Below the pieces are notes generated by a model. The model did not search any database. It was not told where the DNA came from and saw only the letters and a list, made by a program, of their open reading frames with translations. Below are positions 27,033-39,955 of a stretch of 64,000 nucleotides of DNA, one piece after another. This DNA is from Lycocorax pyrrhopterus obiensis (taxonomy: Eukaryota > Chordata > Aves > Passeriformes > Paradisaeidae), in contig JACSVZ010000002.1 in assembly GCA_014706295.1 (NCBI GenBank), positions 106,202,547 through 106,266,546 on the forward strand, written 5' to 3'. Made by a program: the position numbers and the translations under genes. The first letter of the stretch is position 1, and every line of letters starts with the position of its first letter.

Positions 27033-30000
27033 TTGATCTGTGGTGCAGAGGAAAGGATACCCCTCTTCTAAAGATTTTTATAAAATAGTTCCTTAAAGCA
27101 ACATCTGTAGGTGAAATGCGGCTGTTATTGGCTTTGGTTTTGGAAAACTGCTGGAGATAAAGGAAGAAGCTGTTTCAGATGAAGAGATGGGCCAGGATAC
27201 TTGAGGCAGGTGTTGCTCCTTGCTCCTGGGTACAACTGTTCAGAACTATGGAACTGCTCTCCCCCCATGAGAAAATGCCATGCTACAACCTTGACACATT
27301 CCTGCAGAAAACAACTGCTTTGTCACATTTCCCTGCTAGAACTGGACAATTTTCTCAAAAGCACTGGGTTTTCTGTCACCCCAGTTTCCCACCAGTACTC
27401 CCCTGCACCACCCTGAAGTTCTTGGGAGCCCCAGACAGGAGAGGGAATCTGTGTTGCCAAATGCAAAGAGCTAAAAACAGACGAAAAGGAGCCTGATCCT
27501 GCCACCTAACAGTGGCATTGCTGGAAAAGATGTACAACCACAAGCTCCAATCCTGGTTTTACTTCTGCTGTTCCTACTTTTTGGACAGCCATGGGGCACT
27601 GAGTCCCATCCCACAAATTATCCTGACTGAGCTTCAGGACCAGCTTATGCCCTGGTACCAGGCACGTCCTTGTTTTCCATGACCCCTAGTTCAGTGTGTG
27701 GATGAACTGAGGTGGTCCCTGGATGGACAATGAGCCTGATCAGTGATGGAATTTTTGATTCAAAATGAAAACCAAAAAGCCATGAAAATAGTCGTGCCTA
27801 TTCTGCTGTTGCTGCTTCCCTTCCGTACTTCAGTGTTCTCTTAAAAGCTTTTCCAGTTCCCCGTTCTTCACTTGAGCTTTCCCCCTGACACAGCCCTTTC
27901 CCTGCAGCCTGTGGCATCCAGAGGATGCTCAGTGGTCTCTTCTGGCCTCGCTGCAGCTCCAGCTCGCTCCCTGCAGCTCCTTTTTTCCTTCGGAAGAGCT
28001 AAGACAAGTGCCAGCTAAGGAAGCGAGACGTATCTCTACTAACAGCTGCTCCTTAAAAACTTGCAAAATCAGTGAGTGCTGGGAAGATTGTTCATCCAGG
28101 GGTTACAGCTTCAGAGAACACTCTGGCCCCAGCCCTTTCCTCTCTGATGGGTTCTTGAACTCGAGTGGAGCTGTTGAACAATCCTTTAGTACATTCTTTT
28201 CTATGCCAGACACATCTTCTCAGATGCAAATCACTTATGCCCCAATGCACTGTTTTACATTCAGGAACGCCACGGCACTCATTTATTGCACATTTTACTT
28301 GTGCACAGCCTGTATTCATGTTGCAAAGTCATTTAACACATAGCTGTTAATGTCACAGGCATCTCCTGGCATTTTAGGCAGGACATCCAGGTCAGCCCTG
28401 GGGACATTTGGACAGGTGTCTGGCCATGGAGGTCTTTGCTGTCCTGAGCTCTCAGACACCTTGCGATATCACTGCTCCAGCTTTTAAATCAATCCAGTAG
28501 TTATGAATTTCTACCATGTCTTTGCAGTTTCAAAGCTTCCTCTTGAATTTCATACTCGGGCATAGCTGCCAGTGAAAACAATGAGCCGTTTGCCTGAGTA
28601 ATGAGCATAAAATTGGAGCTGAGGTCAGTAAAAATTATTGCAGGAGAAAGGTTGCAATAGCTGAGCCTATGCAGCACTCCTGTTAGCTCCCTGTTGAAAG
28701 ACTAAAACTTTCATTCTGTGGATCTTTTTATAAACCCCCCTAGCTTACAATTTTCTCTATAAAACAACCATGGATTTAATTTGGCTTTTAAAGAACAGAA
28801 GGAGAGGAAACACCCCGTACCTGATCTGCATCTGAAAGGTAAAGAGGGAATTTTACATAAAACAGAGCAAGTCAGAACTTTTTTATTTCAGTCTTTATTG
28901 GGGCTCTGATTTTACGTCGGAGAGCATTTCAGAGAATCTCATATTCTGCTGGTTTTGTTTCCCAATGATATGTTTTTAATCCTTGGCTTTGCCAGTAGTC
29001 AATTGCTTCTTCTGTCCCTTGCTGCCCACCTCTGCCTTGCTGTCAGTATTTCTGGCTGACTCTATTCACAGCCCTCCCTTGCTAAGCTCCATGTCTGCGC
29101 TGAGATTTCTCCCTACAGCCATGAAGCCAAAAGCCTTAATGCAACCTGGAAACCAAGAAAAGTCAGTGGCAAGAGACTGAATGGGAGACGGGAAAAAATA
29201 CTAAATGTGTGCACTGAGCACTCAATATGTATTTATTGTGGGAGCTAGAAATAGAGTGAAAACTGACCTGAAAACATGAAACAATGGAGGGGGGTGGTTA
29301 AATCCATTTATTTATTTTTATGATATGAAATCTATTTATCCCTATAAACCATTCGTAAGGCTGGTTGTGCTAAAGGTTCTTAAATTTTTGTTCTAAAGGG
29401 TAAACTGTGTCTGTCTTGGTTTTTCAGGATTGTGTGCAGCTGACTGCAAAGCTGGTATTTCTGTCAGAAACTTGACAGAAACTAAACCTGAAAAAATGAG
29501 GGTAACGTACTTCTACTTAGAGCATTTAAAGATATTACTTTTTTTTTATAGAATCTCTTTACCATACCCAAAATTGTCTAGGGGAAAGGATCTCTGTTAT
29601 TCAGCATCTAAATTAAAGGCTCATAAATCTGATTGTTCTGAAGAGTTCTCCTTTAGCCCATCAAGGTGATCTCTAGAAAAAAGTGAGGAAGACATTTATT
29701 CTTGTCATTATGTATCAAGTGGAATGAAAGAAAAGTGTGAAAACCTAGAAATTCACATTTATTATTTCATTATGCCTCTGCTTTATACAACCTTTTTTCC
29801 CTTATACCAAGGCACATTGCAGGATGCCACTTGCTTGACTTTTAAGAGAGACCACGTAAAAATGTCAGACTACTTTTGCAAAAAGCCTACAGGCAAGCAA
29901 CACACTCTTCCTCTCACTTTAGTAGGATTAAAAGTGACAATAACAAGTAATTAATATGATTTTGAACAATCTCCAGAAGAACTTGCACACAATCTAAGAA

Positions 30001-33000
30001 AGAGAGGATGCCATGCTCACTTCCAAAATTCTTGAAACAACTCTGCTGGAAGTTGGTAGACATTTGACTTACAAGTCTTTGAAAATTTCAGACTTGTTCA
30101 GCTTGCTTCATTCATTCAATCTCAGCTTTGAGATCAAACAGAAATAGCATTACTTAGTGAATAAAATAGATTCAACCAAAAATCTTTCTTAGCTCTTCCG
30201 GTGGTTCTCAATATTCAACCGGAAGTCTATAAATCAAAGCTTTCCCCTTGTCCTTTCAAAGCCACCAGGAAAAACAGCCAAGATACCTGAAGGACACATG
30301 CAACAAGAAGGTAGCAAAATTCTGTTAAAGAATTCATTAATGATAGATAAGAATATTTTCTTGTGAAGGCCAATTAATCTTAAATTCCTTCTAGGAGGAG
30401 CCCAGTTCTGAAGAATGCTGAGAACATTTAGGTGTCTTCATTAAAAAATGCAAAGGGCAGCATGTAAGTTCCTCACTACAGTGAGTTTTCTTAAGGAGTG
30501 AAAGAGAATTGAAACTGTTTTTCAGAAGACAGTTATTCAATATGTCTTATGCTAACAGTTTGCTGTTCCAGGGAAAGTCTTTGGAGAAAAGAGTGGAGGC
30601 AAAAAGACCAACACAGAGGCACCAGCAGCAACAGGCTCCTTATGTCTAGCTGACAGTTTTGGCAAAGCAGAAGACCAACTGGGGTTAGATGTCATCAACT
30701 ATTTTAGGGGATCTGTGTGTTTATTTATGACATTTTTGCATTTTGAAAGGGGAGAATTGTGCTGCTGCTCTATTGACGGCAATGTGCACTTTTTAAAAAG
30801 TCTTGGCAAATTTTAATACCCACAACCCAACCTAACAATTAATAGGAGCTGCATGCATAAATTCTAATTCCCCATTCAGATTCCTCTTCCTTCCCACAAG
30901 AAATGTGATTGCTGAGAGGTAAGTATTTTCTTTCCAGGGAACAGAAAAGAAATCGCCTGACCTCCTGGCTGACTGGCATTGCCTGACCTCTCATTGACCT
31001 CGCTGCAATTGCATACCCACAGCTTAGACAAAAAAAAGCCACCTTTCAAAATAGGCCACTTAAACACTGTGCTTGGGGAAGATGACGGGAAAAGGAAGCA
31101 CTACCTGTTCAGTTTTAACATTTTAATAATTTGATGAAACACACAGCAAGGAGAGACAAAGCTCTGGAAATGCCTTGGGCTAAGTTTTTTCACCGTTACC
31201 AGCATCCTTTCTCTTGTTCTTCCATGAGTTTGTCATCCAACTATTCCAAAAGTCAGAACAAACTCAAGAAAATTGAGGACTTCTTTAGCTGCTGTCTACT
31301 TGATCACTTTCAGAAAGTGCAGACAGAACTCTTAAGATCAGTAGTTAACATTTTTCATAATGAAGTTTGAAAAAGCGGATGCCTTTAGGAAGGTACCTGG
31401 GCAGGTGGGTCACACAGACCAAGCTCTTCAGACAGCAAAACACAAATTCCTTTGGATCTCCTTTGTTCACTGGAGCTGATTCAGGATTAATTTATTTCTC
31501 TGGATCTGGATGTTTCTTTTCCTCTCTTCCATTGGTAATTGACCGGCACTCCCCGTCTGTCTGTTTTTAAACACCTTTTCCAGAGAAGGCAATATGAAAC
31601 GATAGGGTCTTGCAGTACCTCTGATGAGTTCCCCCACATTCTCTGTTCCCAGCCCCACAGGCCTTCTTTCCCTGGGTGGCCAGGGACCAAATGGGACAAA
31701 TGCACAGGGTGTATGGGTGCCCAGGAAATTGTTTCTATAGCAACAGCAACTACATTAAAGCATTTTGAAATTTCTTCCTACTCATCAGGCTTTAAGGTTT
31801 CAAATATCGTGGAGACTCTGATCAGGCAAATGCTATTTCCTCATAGTGATCTCTGATTTGTTCTCATCAAAACCGGGTTTGTGTTGAGGAGAATTCTGTT
31901 TGGGACAAATAAAAGAAGATGTGGCAAAACAGCAGTAAATAAGCAGCTGAGAACAGTGCTTACTGTCCAGGGGAGGAGTGGGCTAGGATGATCTGGTAGC
32001 TAGAGGCCACCTTTAGGATCTCTGGTCCAGCTGTATTTTTCTGTTTAAAATCTCATGTTATATGCAAGTGCCTTCTTCTGTAGCCTGAGTCTTCAGAGAA
32101 GAGAGAGTTTCTGTAACTTAATGTTCTATATTTCCTTACCATTAATTCTTATTTAAATGATGCCGTGTTCCGTCTGCTTAGTAGCTATGCTATGTGTGAT
32201 GGACTAAAACCACAAAATAATACAAAAATGGGTATTTTATGTGGTATCTTCCTCCTTCAAAATCTTGCAGATGTTTGGGTCCCAGTGATACTTCTTAGAG
32301 GATGGAGTTTGCAACTGCTATAATTAAGCAATATAGTACCATTAAGTCACTCGAGAGGAAATTAGGAACTAAACTAGTGCTGTGTGCCGAGAAAGCCAAA
32401 ATTGTGAGCTGAGATCTTAATTCAGAGCATGAAAGTCTGCCTTTTTTTCTAGTTTACTTTAAAAGAGACGTTATTCCTTTTATACACCGTCAGAAAATGC
32501 AAAAAGTGAATTAAATCTGTATTCAATGTTTATTTTACATGTAAATTGGGATCTCAGATTGTGGGAAAAATATGTTTTTGTCGCCAGTGCTTTCTGTTTT
32601 GGTAGTACTGCAGTAGTTTTTAATGGGAAGGAGAAATGTGCTGATTTGGAGGCTTTCCAGGGGTTTGGCAGTATTCCACTGCATCAGCGCTGAGTAAAGA
32701 AGATGTTATTCTTTCTTGTTACAGTAAGAACTGGGTAAAGGCAGTGTCACTTCTCTGAGCCGTCCTGGCAGAGCTCCACCTACGGCGAGGCAGTGAGACC
32801 AAGACAGCCACAGTGTGAGACAGGGAAATGCTGGGTGGGGGCAAGTGAACTCCCAGTAACCTGTGTGGGACAGCGTTTATCCACATCAGCCTCTGCTGCA
32901 AACGGCCTAATGGGGTCAGGAGTGCTGCATCGAATGGAGGAGACAACTGTCTCCCAGACAACCCTGAAGGATCAGAGTGGGGATAATCCACTACCACAAG

Positions 33001-35867
33001 AGCCTCACACCACAGGACCTGTTAGCTCATATGGAGGCTTACAAAGTAGGGGAAAGCTCTTCTGATTGCTTTCTACCATGGTGGTTTTAAGACATGCAAG
33101 GTCTGAATACAGCTCGGTCTGGGCACTCGCCTCTGCTTCCTACCAGCAGATCTGCCAGATTGCCATCTTCTTGGTGATCCGCTCTGTGAGTCCCAACAAG
33201 GACTTTTGTTTTGTCTTTGACAGCCTACAGGCAACTTTCAACTGGATTCTTGACTTTGAAGCTCTGACAGACCCCCCAAAGTACCACAGCATTTGTCTGT
33301 CTTGAAGAAATCTTTGTAGACCCTGAACCTGTCAAAAGTACTGTCCTTCCTCTCCCCTTTTCAGGTGATGTGCTTCTACTCAGGTACATATAGAAGGACC
33401 AGCAAGATATTGATGTACATTTTCAATTTAGTTCTTACAACTGATCTTTCTGCCCCTAAATTGCCACTTCAACAAATTGCTCTTCTCACTGGTCCTGACA
33501 TACGTCTGCCCTGATCTTGCACTAGGCTAGAGTTTGGCAGCTTTCATAGGTGCCATTATCTATTCTTCCTCTGGTTTCCAGGCCCATAGACACTCTTCAT
33601 TCCTCTCTACTTACCTACCTTGTCTGAACAGGATTTAAGTAAAGGGAATCTCTCTTTGTATACAAGCAAATAAATAATTCCACCATAGTATAAGTGATCC
33701 CAGAACCTTGCTGCTCTCTCACAAGGTCACTCATGAACATGTCAAAAGATGCCATCAAGGTGCCACTTCCCTGTCACACCAAGGTAAAAATCTCCTGAGG
33801 TCAGATTTCGAGCTTGGTCTCTCTGTAGCGAGCTATTAACTGCATTGCAGCAGGAATGCCCAGCCACGACAAACATCCCCCTATTGCGTACAGCTTTGTG
33901 CAAAAACAGAAAAAGTAAAATAAGAAGCAGTCCTCTTCTGTATGGCCTGGCAAAGAAGCCTTATACAGTGGTTGGACCCACAAACAGAGTAATCAAGTAA
34001 AGTTTATTCTGCCCTGTTTTTCCTCAGTGGTAGGCAGCACTGTCATTTTGATGTGCTACAGTGGCATAACACATTCAGTAATAGTAATCATCCCACTTCT
34101 GTGGTTAGAAAAGAAAGGAGAGGCTTCAGAAGGGGAGGAGGGGGACCTGAGCCTATCTGCAAAAGGTATTCCAGTGGGGTCCCTCTGCAGTCCTCCAGGT
34201 GCCTTCATCTTACCCTAAAAGGTGCTGCCCCTGCTCAGAGGTGCACAAGTCCTCTCTGTGGCCTTCAGAGGTGCCAGGGAATGAGCTCAGCTCAGACCCC
34301 TGGCTCTACACTGGTTTTACTGAAAGAAAAATCTCATCATGTGTGACTTGAGAGCGAGTCTTGCAGTTCTGGGAATGAGTCTTTTCCCAGCCCTTGCCTC
34401 CTAGAAGGACGTGGCAATTTCTCCAGAAGGAAATAAGTCTTTGAGGGTTATATATAAGGTATGGCAAGATAAAAAATACCTCATTATTAGTGAAGTCAAA
34501 TTTATCATGACAGTTATTAGAATGCCAGACACTGCTCAAAGAGTTTTGAAAGGCGAAAATCAGCTTTGTCTCATACCAAGTCTCTGCATAACAGGAAAAA
34601 AAAGGCCCTGTTTGTCAGCTGCTTCCTTGATTATGTTCAATAAGGATACACAGGGCTGTTTTTATTTTCACTTGGCAATTTCTGTGTTGCTATGACTTCA
34701 CTAATCTCCAGTCCATAAATCATTTGAGTAAACAACACACCAACAAGCTCAAATCCAGAGGAAATTTCTCCAAGGCAAGACTTTATTCATGTTTCTATTT
34801 TAAAGGGAGAACTCGAGAGATTCCGCTTACATGGGATGTCACCATGAGAAAAAAACTCCTGACTTTCCTGAGGTTTAGCTTTAAAGCATATCATTAAGTG
34901 TAGGTATTAAAGTGAATAGAGAATAGTACAGTATGGTCAGCTGAATATTTTTCTCTCTCTGAGTTCTGCTCCCTCTTGACCCTTACATGAGGATCCTTCT
35001 GTTGACTAGAGGGTCTCTGCTTCTCCTCTCACTTCAAAACCCTTCCTCCTAGCAACAGAAAAACTATCGATGTGTGGAGGCTTTCAAGACAGCCCATAGC
35101 TGTGCTCCCTTGAATGTCAAAAGGGGTTGGTCTCACAGCTACAAATCAAACATCATTTTACTTAATAATATATTTTATGGTGGTCTGTGTCTCGTCTGAA
35201 TTGTTTAGTTGCACATCTACCTTTTGAGTTTTCTCTATAGCTGCAATCCAGTGCAAATAACATGGGTACTGGGGAAATGTGCACTGGCTTTGTAAAACAA
35301 CTTAAAATATAATCCTTCAGGGAAAAAACACTTTATAGGAATCAGAGGCAGAAAAAGCAGCATGCGGAGATGCACTTACATGAACAGGTAGTCAGCTGGT
35401 CTAAGTCTCTGCTGCCTTGTATCTTGCCATTAACACAGTGTAGAATGATTCAAAACACAAGGAAAACAGTGAAAGACCCAGAAAGTAATATTCCCACCAT
35501 TGCCCACTTTGTGCAGACATTAGTAGCCACACAATGTGAAAAGCACAAACAGATGGTGTACCCACAGTTTCCTTCATGAGGAGGGATATGAAACAAGATA
35601 ACTCTGGGATACAATCTGAGTTTTTAGAACCTCTTTTGCAGGCTGTGAATAAAGATTTCACATGCCAGCTCTGGGAACACCTTGCCTGGACATATTAGTG
35701 TTGCCATGGACTGGCTAGAGAAGGATGCCATGAGAAGTGGCAATCTTCTTCTGCTGAGTAAATTCTACCGTCCTTCTTTGTAATCAAAGTATTTTCATAA
35801 TAGCTGACACACAAATTGACAGGTGAATGACCTGATGTGATCCATGCTGGTATGAGTTAGATCTACT
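27033..35867. other. Intergenic, long unique stretch
   Basis: No gene recognised in almost 9 kb. The segment around 28555-28720 is a non-repeat AT-rich block resembling conserved enhancer DNA in texture. Short plus-strand frames at 32793-33305 lie end to end but encode nothing familiar. A possible faint CR1-like patch lies near 32000. Confidence 0.5.
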
Positions 35868-35985
35868 GTGTGATGACAGCAAGAAACTCAATTCCATTGG
35901 CAACTAGTTTACCTCTCTGTAAAATGGGGCTATTATTTTTCTCATAGTAATGAACAAGCTTAAGGATTTCTTGACACTGTATTTC
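35868..35985 (+). mobile_element. MIR SINE remnant
   Basis: CTGTGTGATGACAGCAAGAA, then TTTACCTCTCTGTAAAATGG and GGCTATTATTTTTCTCATAG, align in order with the MIR core and 3' part. MIR is an ancient amniote SINE that survives in birds only as scattered relics. Both ends are approximate. Confidence 0.6.
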
Positions 35986-38900
35986 CTTTCTGGTCACAGA
36001 GATTAAATAACTTTTATTTCTAGAGTAGATACTCTGTCCTTTACTTTTACTTTCAGTCCTTTCAGTAGAAATACATGGACATACTGTGCACAGTCATGTC
36101 AGGATTGGTGTTTTCTTTCTGATCACCAGCTTGCCTAATCCTCTTCCACAAAAGTATCTATACTGAAGTTTCCAGTATGCCATGATTTTTTCCTAGCTGT
36201 TTGTTGCCTCTTTGCTGCCACAGGAGACAGATGCTGAGACAGTATTTGAGAGGCTTTGTTTTCTCCTCATCTGCCTGCATGTGTGGCTCAATTTCCACTG
36301 TTCTCTGGCTCTTGGCTCTCTTCAGCATTGCTCCAAGTTCACCACTCACAGGAGCCATAGAGGCTTTCCGGGCTGTCAGTTTTTGAGAGCCTTTGCTCAG
36401 GCATACCCTTGTGAGAGTCTTCAATAACAGTAAGCAATCCCCAGTACGGAGCAATTTAAAGGATGGTAAGAAGGGAGAGACCTGCATCACAGAAGTCCTG
36501 GCACAGAAAAGAAAGTCCCAAGACACAAATCTCTTTTCTATTCCTGTTAGGCATGTCTCCTCTTTGCTTCCACTTCCCTTCTTTCACATGAGATGATCTG
36601 CCAGAAAATATTTCTTCAACTATCTTCAAATGTTCATCTTCTTTTGACTACCCCAAGGGCAAACTCAGTCCCTGTTTTATTATCACCTTTTTTTTTTCTG
36701 CCACAGAGCCAGCATAGAGCAATCTCCAAATAAAAGCACTGCTTTTTCATCCAAAGTTGTCAAAGTGTTTTACAAAGGTGAACGGGCGATGAGGGCCCCA
36801 TCTGCCCAGCACACAATGGGATGTATCAGAGCTCACACTCAACTTGTAATTCCTCATCCCTGTCCCATCAGGAAACACTACTAAATCCATACATTAAGCA
36901 AGCACAAACAGGATATCTAGGTAGTAAGGTGGAACCTGCCTGGGCAAATTGCTGCAGAAAGTCCTCTAGAAAAAAACCCCAATGGTTATTCAGGAAGAGA
37001 TGTTCTCTCTAACAAATGTGAAACTGTCCAGAATGAGTTGTTCATTCTTACTTTTAGAAAGAAATTACATTGATTTTTTCCCTTCTTCGTGCCGTTGTTT
37101 TATTTCTCTGAGGATTCTCAGTAGCATCACCTGTTTTCTCTATGGGGAATCTTTATTTGTGGATGTTTTATCAGCTGTGCTGTGCTACATTCACCACTGA
37201 AGCAGAAGGAGAAATTAAGTTATCAGTGAAAATCAGCTGAGTATTATCATTTCCTTCCGATGTTCTCTCCCCTTTTCTTTGAAACGTTTCCCCTGCACAC
37301 TCCTAGTCCTCTTCTGACTCCCTCAATCCTCTGTCTCCCTCCCACCAAAAAATCCACAACAAAACCCAGCTTATTACCTAAAAAAATGGTCAGATATATA
37401 AAATCACTTATTCTTTTAATGTCAGTGGGATGCTATTCTTCTTCCCAATAGTTTTCTACTGGGTGGAATTTTATTTCACTGAAAAGTTTTGAGCATCACA
37501 AGAACTGTTAATAAAACATATATTGAGCTGCTGAGGTTTTCAAGTTAAAATACATCTGAGAGGGTCAATCTTAAAAGAAAAATAGCAAAATGAACATAAA
37601 CCAAACTAATATATTCCTTTTTAATATTTAAAAAAAAAAAGAAACTATGGTAAATTACAGTTTATTTAAAGACAATTTTACAACAGAAGTTTGCAAAAAA
37701 ACCAAAGACATTTGCAGGGAAAATTCTCAATTAAAAAGACAACTTTTTGGTCAATTAGTCAATTAGAATGACTGTTGACAGTGTGTGTAAGTGAAAAAGA
37801 CTGGTATATATGTGTATGTCTGAGTTTTAAACATACTGCTGCTCATCGTTTCTATTTCCACTTGTAGATCCCAGGCAGCCAGAGTGGAGAGACAGTGGGC
37901 AAAGGGAAGCTGGGACCCCATCCCAGTCCTAGGGCTGTGAGGGGGAGGGACAATGGAGACTAAAAAAGAAAATGTTGCATTGGGCAATTAATTACCAGTT
38001 TTTAAAGTAAAGCGAATGTCGTATAATCACCAGCTAATTTAGATATTTGTGCAGTTGATTGAAAATATGCAAAGAAAGCAGCATTATTGAAAATTATTTT
38101 TAAATGTTTGGAATTTATTAGAGTTGACTATGGAAAAGAGATAATTAAGGATGCTAAATATAATTAATGTGTTGAGTTATAAAAAGCACTGCTTAGGTTA
38201 GGGGTTTTCCAGCAGTTAGAGAGATGGCTGACACTGTAATGACAACTTTACATTTAAATATGTTTGTGGCTCACATAAATATGTATTGAAAAATAATTTC
38301 TCAGTTGGTGCATAAAGAATATACCTCCACTTTCATGTACAAAAACACTTGAGCAAGTACAGGGGAGAGATGAGGCTGTGGTAGAGAAGAAAGTCCAAAC
38401 TGCTGCATGGTATGGATTTCCCTTGTCTTCAGCATGTGCAGATTCCCTACTTGAGCAGGCAAGGTGAGGTGTTAATTTCTGGAGGTGTTAAATGTTGGGG
38501 CTTAAATAAAGTTGATGCACAAACAATGCAAAACAAGGTGAGATCAGTTGAAGAAAACCAAGGCACGCTTTGCTGGGTTTTTTTTAATAATCTAAGACTG
38601 CAGCCTTTTCACTTTGATTCTCTTGAGGGAATCTAGCTCATGATTTTTGATCCCTCAAGATTTACAGCCCTAGGGGCAGGGAGATATCCTCTAGCAAGAG
38701 GAGGTCCAGTTTAATGGCAGGTCGAAACAAATGGCAATGGCATAAAGATGATGGCAAAAGCCTTCCTGCAAAGAGGTGGGTTTTGTTTCAGTGCCTGCCA
38801 CTGTAAAGCATGTTTGGGTTTCATATCTTCTGTCAGCTCTACCTGTGCATTCAAACTCCAGTGTAACCAAAGTGGAAAGCTGAAACACAGGGATATGGAG

Positions 38901-39611
38901 GAGGTGGGGCTCTGGGAAGGGCCAGCTCATGCTGCAGGGAGCTAACATCATTCCCAAGGGATCTACAGCAGTTTAACTGCAAAATCCCTTTGGGGAGCCA
39001 ATACCAGGATGTGCTGTGGGCCACTCATACCCAGGGCATCAGCCTGAGGAGTGGTCCAGGCATTTAGACACAGAGCAGAAAGACATCCCAACTGACTGAC
39101 AGACTCTATCAAACCATCCTACACAGCACCCGACACTGTCGACCTTCTAGAAGGCTGTGAAGCTCAGCTGAAGGGACTGCTGCAGGTGAAAAGAGCTGCA
39201 GTCTGGGCTTCCACATCGGCTGTTGGCATAACAAACATTTTTAAAAAACAATTTTAAAAATGCACAAAGAATTACAAGTTTTAGAATTGTATGGAAAGGC
39301 CAGACTTCTCTGACTAGGAGCCTGAGATTTAGCATGAAGAGACTTGGGCACTCAGTGATTTCCAGTAGGTTGTAGGTGCTTGAACCTCTGTGCCACCATT
39401 TTAAGTGGCACTTAACACCTAAATCTATCAAAACATGGAGTCTGCCATCAGGTACAGTGAGATGTTGTACTTCACCCAGCAGGAGGATGAGGCTTGCCAG
39501 ATTCCCCTGCACTGTTCTATTTGGTCTTTGTGCCCATCTATCCTCAGGAAAAGTATATTCAGACTGTGCAAGGGAAAGGAAAACACAGATGGCAAGCTGG
39601 AGTCTGTAGAA
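35986..39611. other. Intergenic, AT-rich, with candidate conserved elements
   Basis: No gene recognised. The block 37600-38200 is very AT-rich, non-repetitive and holds multiple ATTA/TAATTA sites plus an A-run near 37630, features common in developmental enhancers. A short segment near 36760-36790 weakly resembles an old SINE/LINE tail. Confidence 0.45.
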
Positions 39612-39955
39612 GGAAATTCATAGGATCATAGGACGGCCTGATTTGGAAGGGACCTTAGAAACCATCTTGTTCCAACCCCCACTCCCATGGGGCAGGGACA
39701 CCTTCCACTAGATCAGGGTGCTCCAAGCATTGTTCATCCTGGCCTTGAAAACTTCCAGGGATGGGGCATCCACAACTACTCTGGGCAACCTGTTCCTGTG
39801 GCTCACCACCCTGACAGTAAACAATTTCTTCCTAACGCCTAATCTAAACCCACTCTCTCTCAGTGTGAAGCCATTCCCCCTTGTCCTGCCACTCCAGGCC
39901 CTTGTAAACAGTGTCTCTCCATCTTTCCTGTAGGCTCCCTTCAGGTACTTCATTC
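39612..39955 (-). mobile_element. CR1 LINE 3' end
   Basis: This is the minus-strand copy of a CR1 3' terminus. On the plus strand it begins with the complement of the terminal repeat (TTCATAGGATCATAGGA), then TTTGGAAGGGACCTTAGAAA and GGGCAGGGACACCTTCCACT, and continues to CTGTAGGCTCCCTTCAGGTA. The minus-strand frame at 39708-39953 reads as the CR1 ORF2 C-terminus (YRKDGETLFTRAWSGRTRGN) and is nearly intact, suggesting a relatively young copy. It is 5'-truncated at about 340 bp. Confidence 0.93.

Noticed and set aside
32793..33305. Consecutive plus-strand frames of 90 and 79 codons considered as exons
   Set aside because: They abut without splice sites, differ in frame and show no recognisable protein family.
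36750..36800. Possible SINE/LINE tail resembling a CAAAGTGTTTTACAAAGGTG block
   Set aside because: The match is about 25 bp and does not extend into neighbouring blocks of any family I know.
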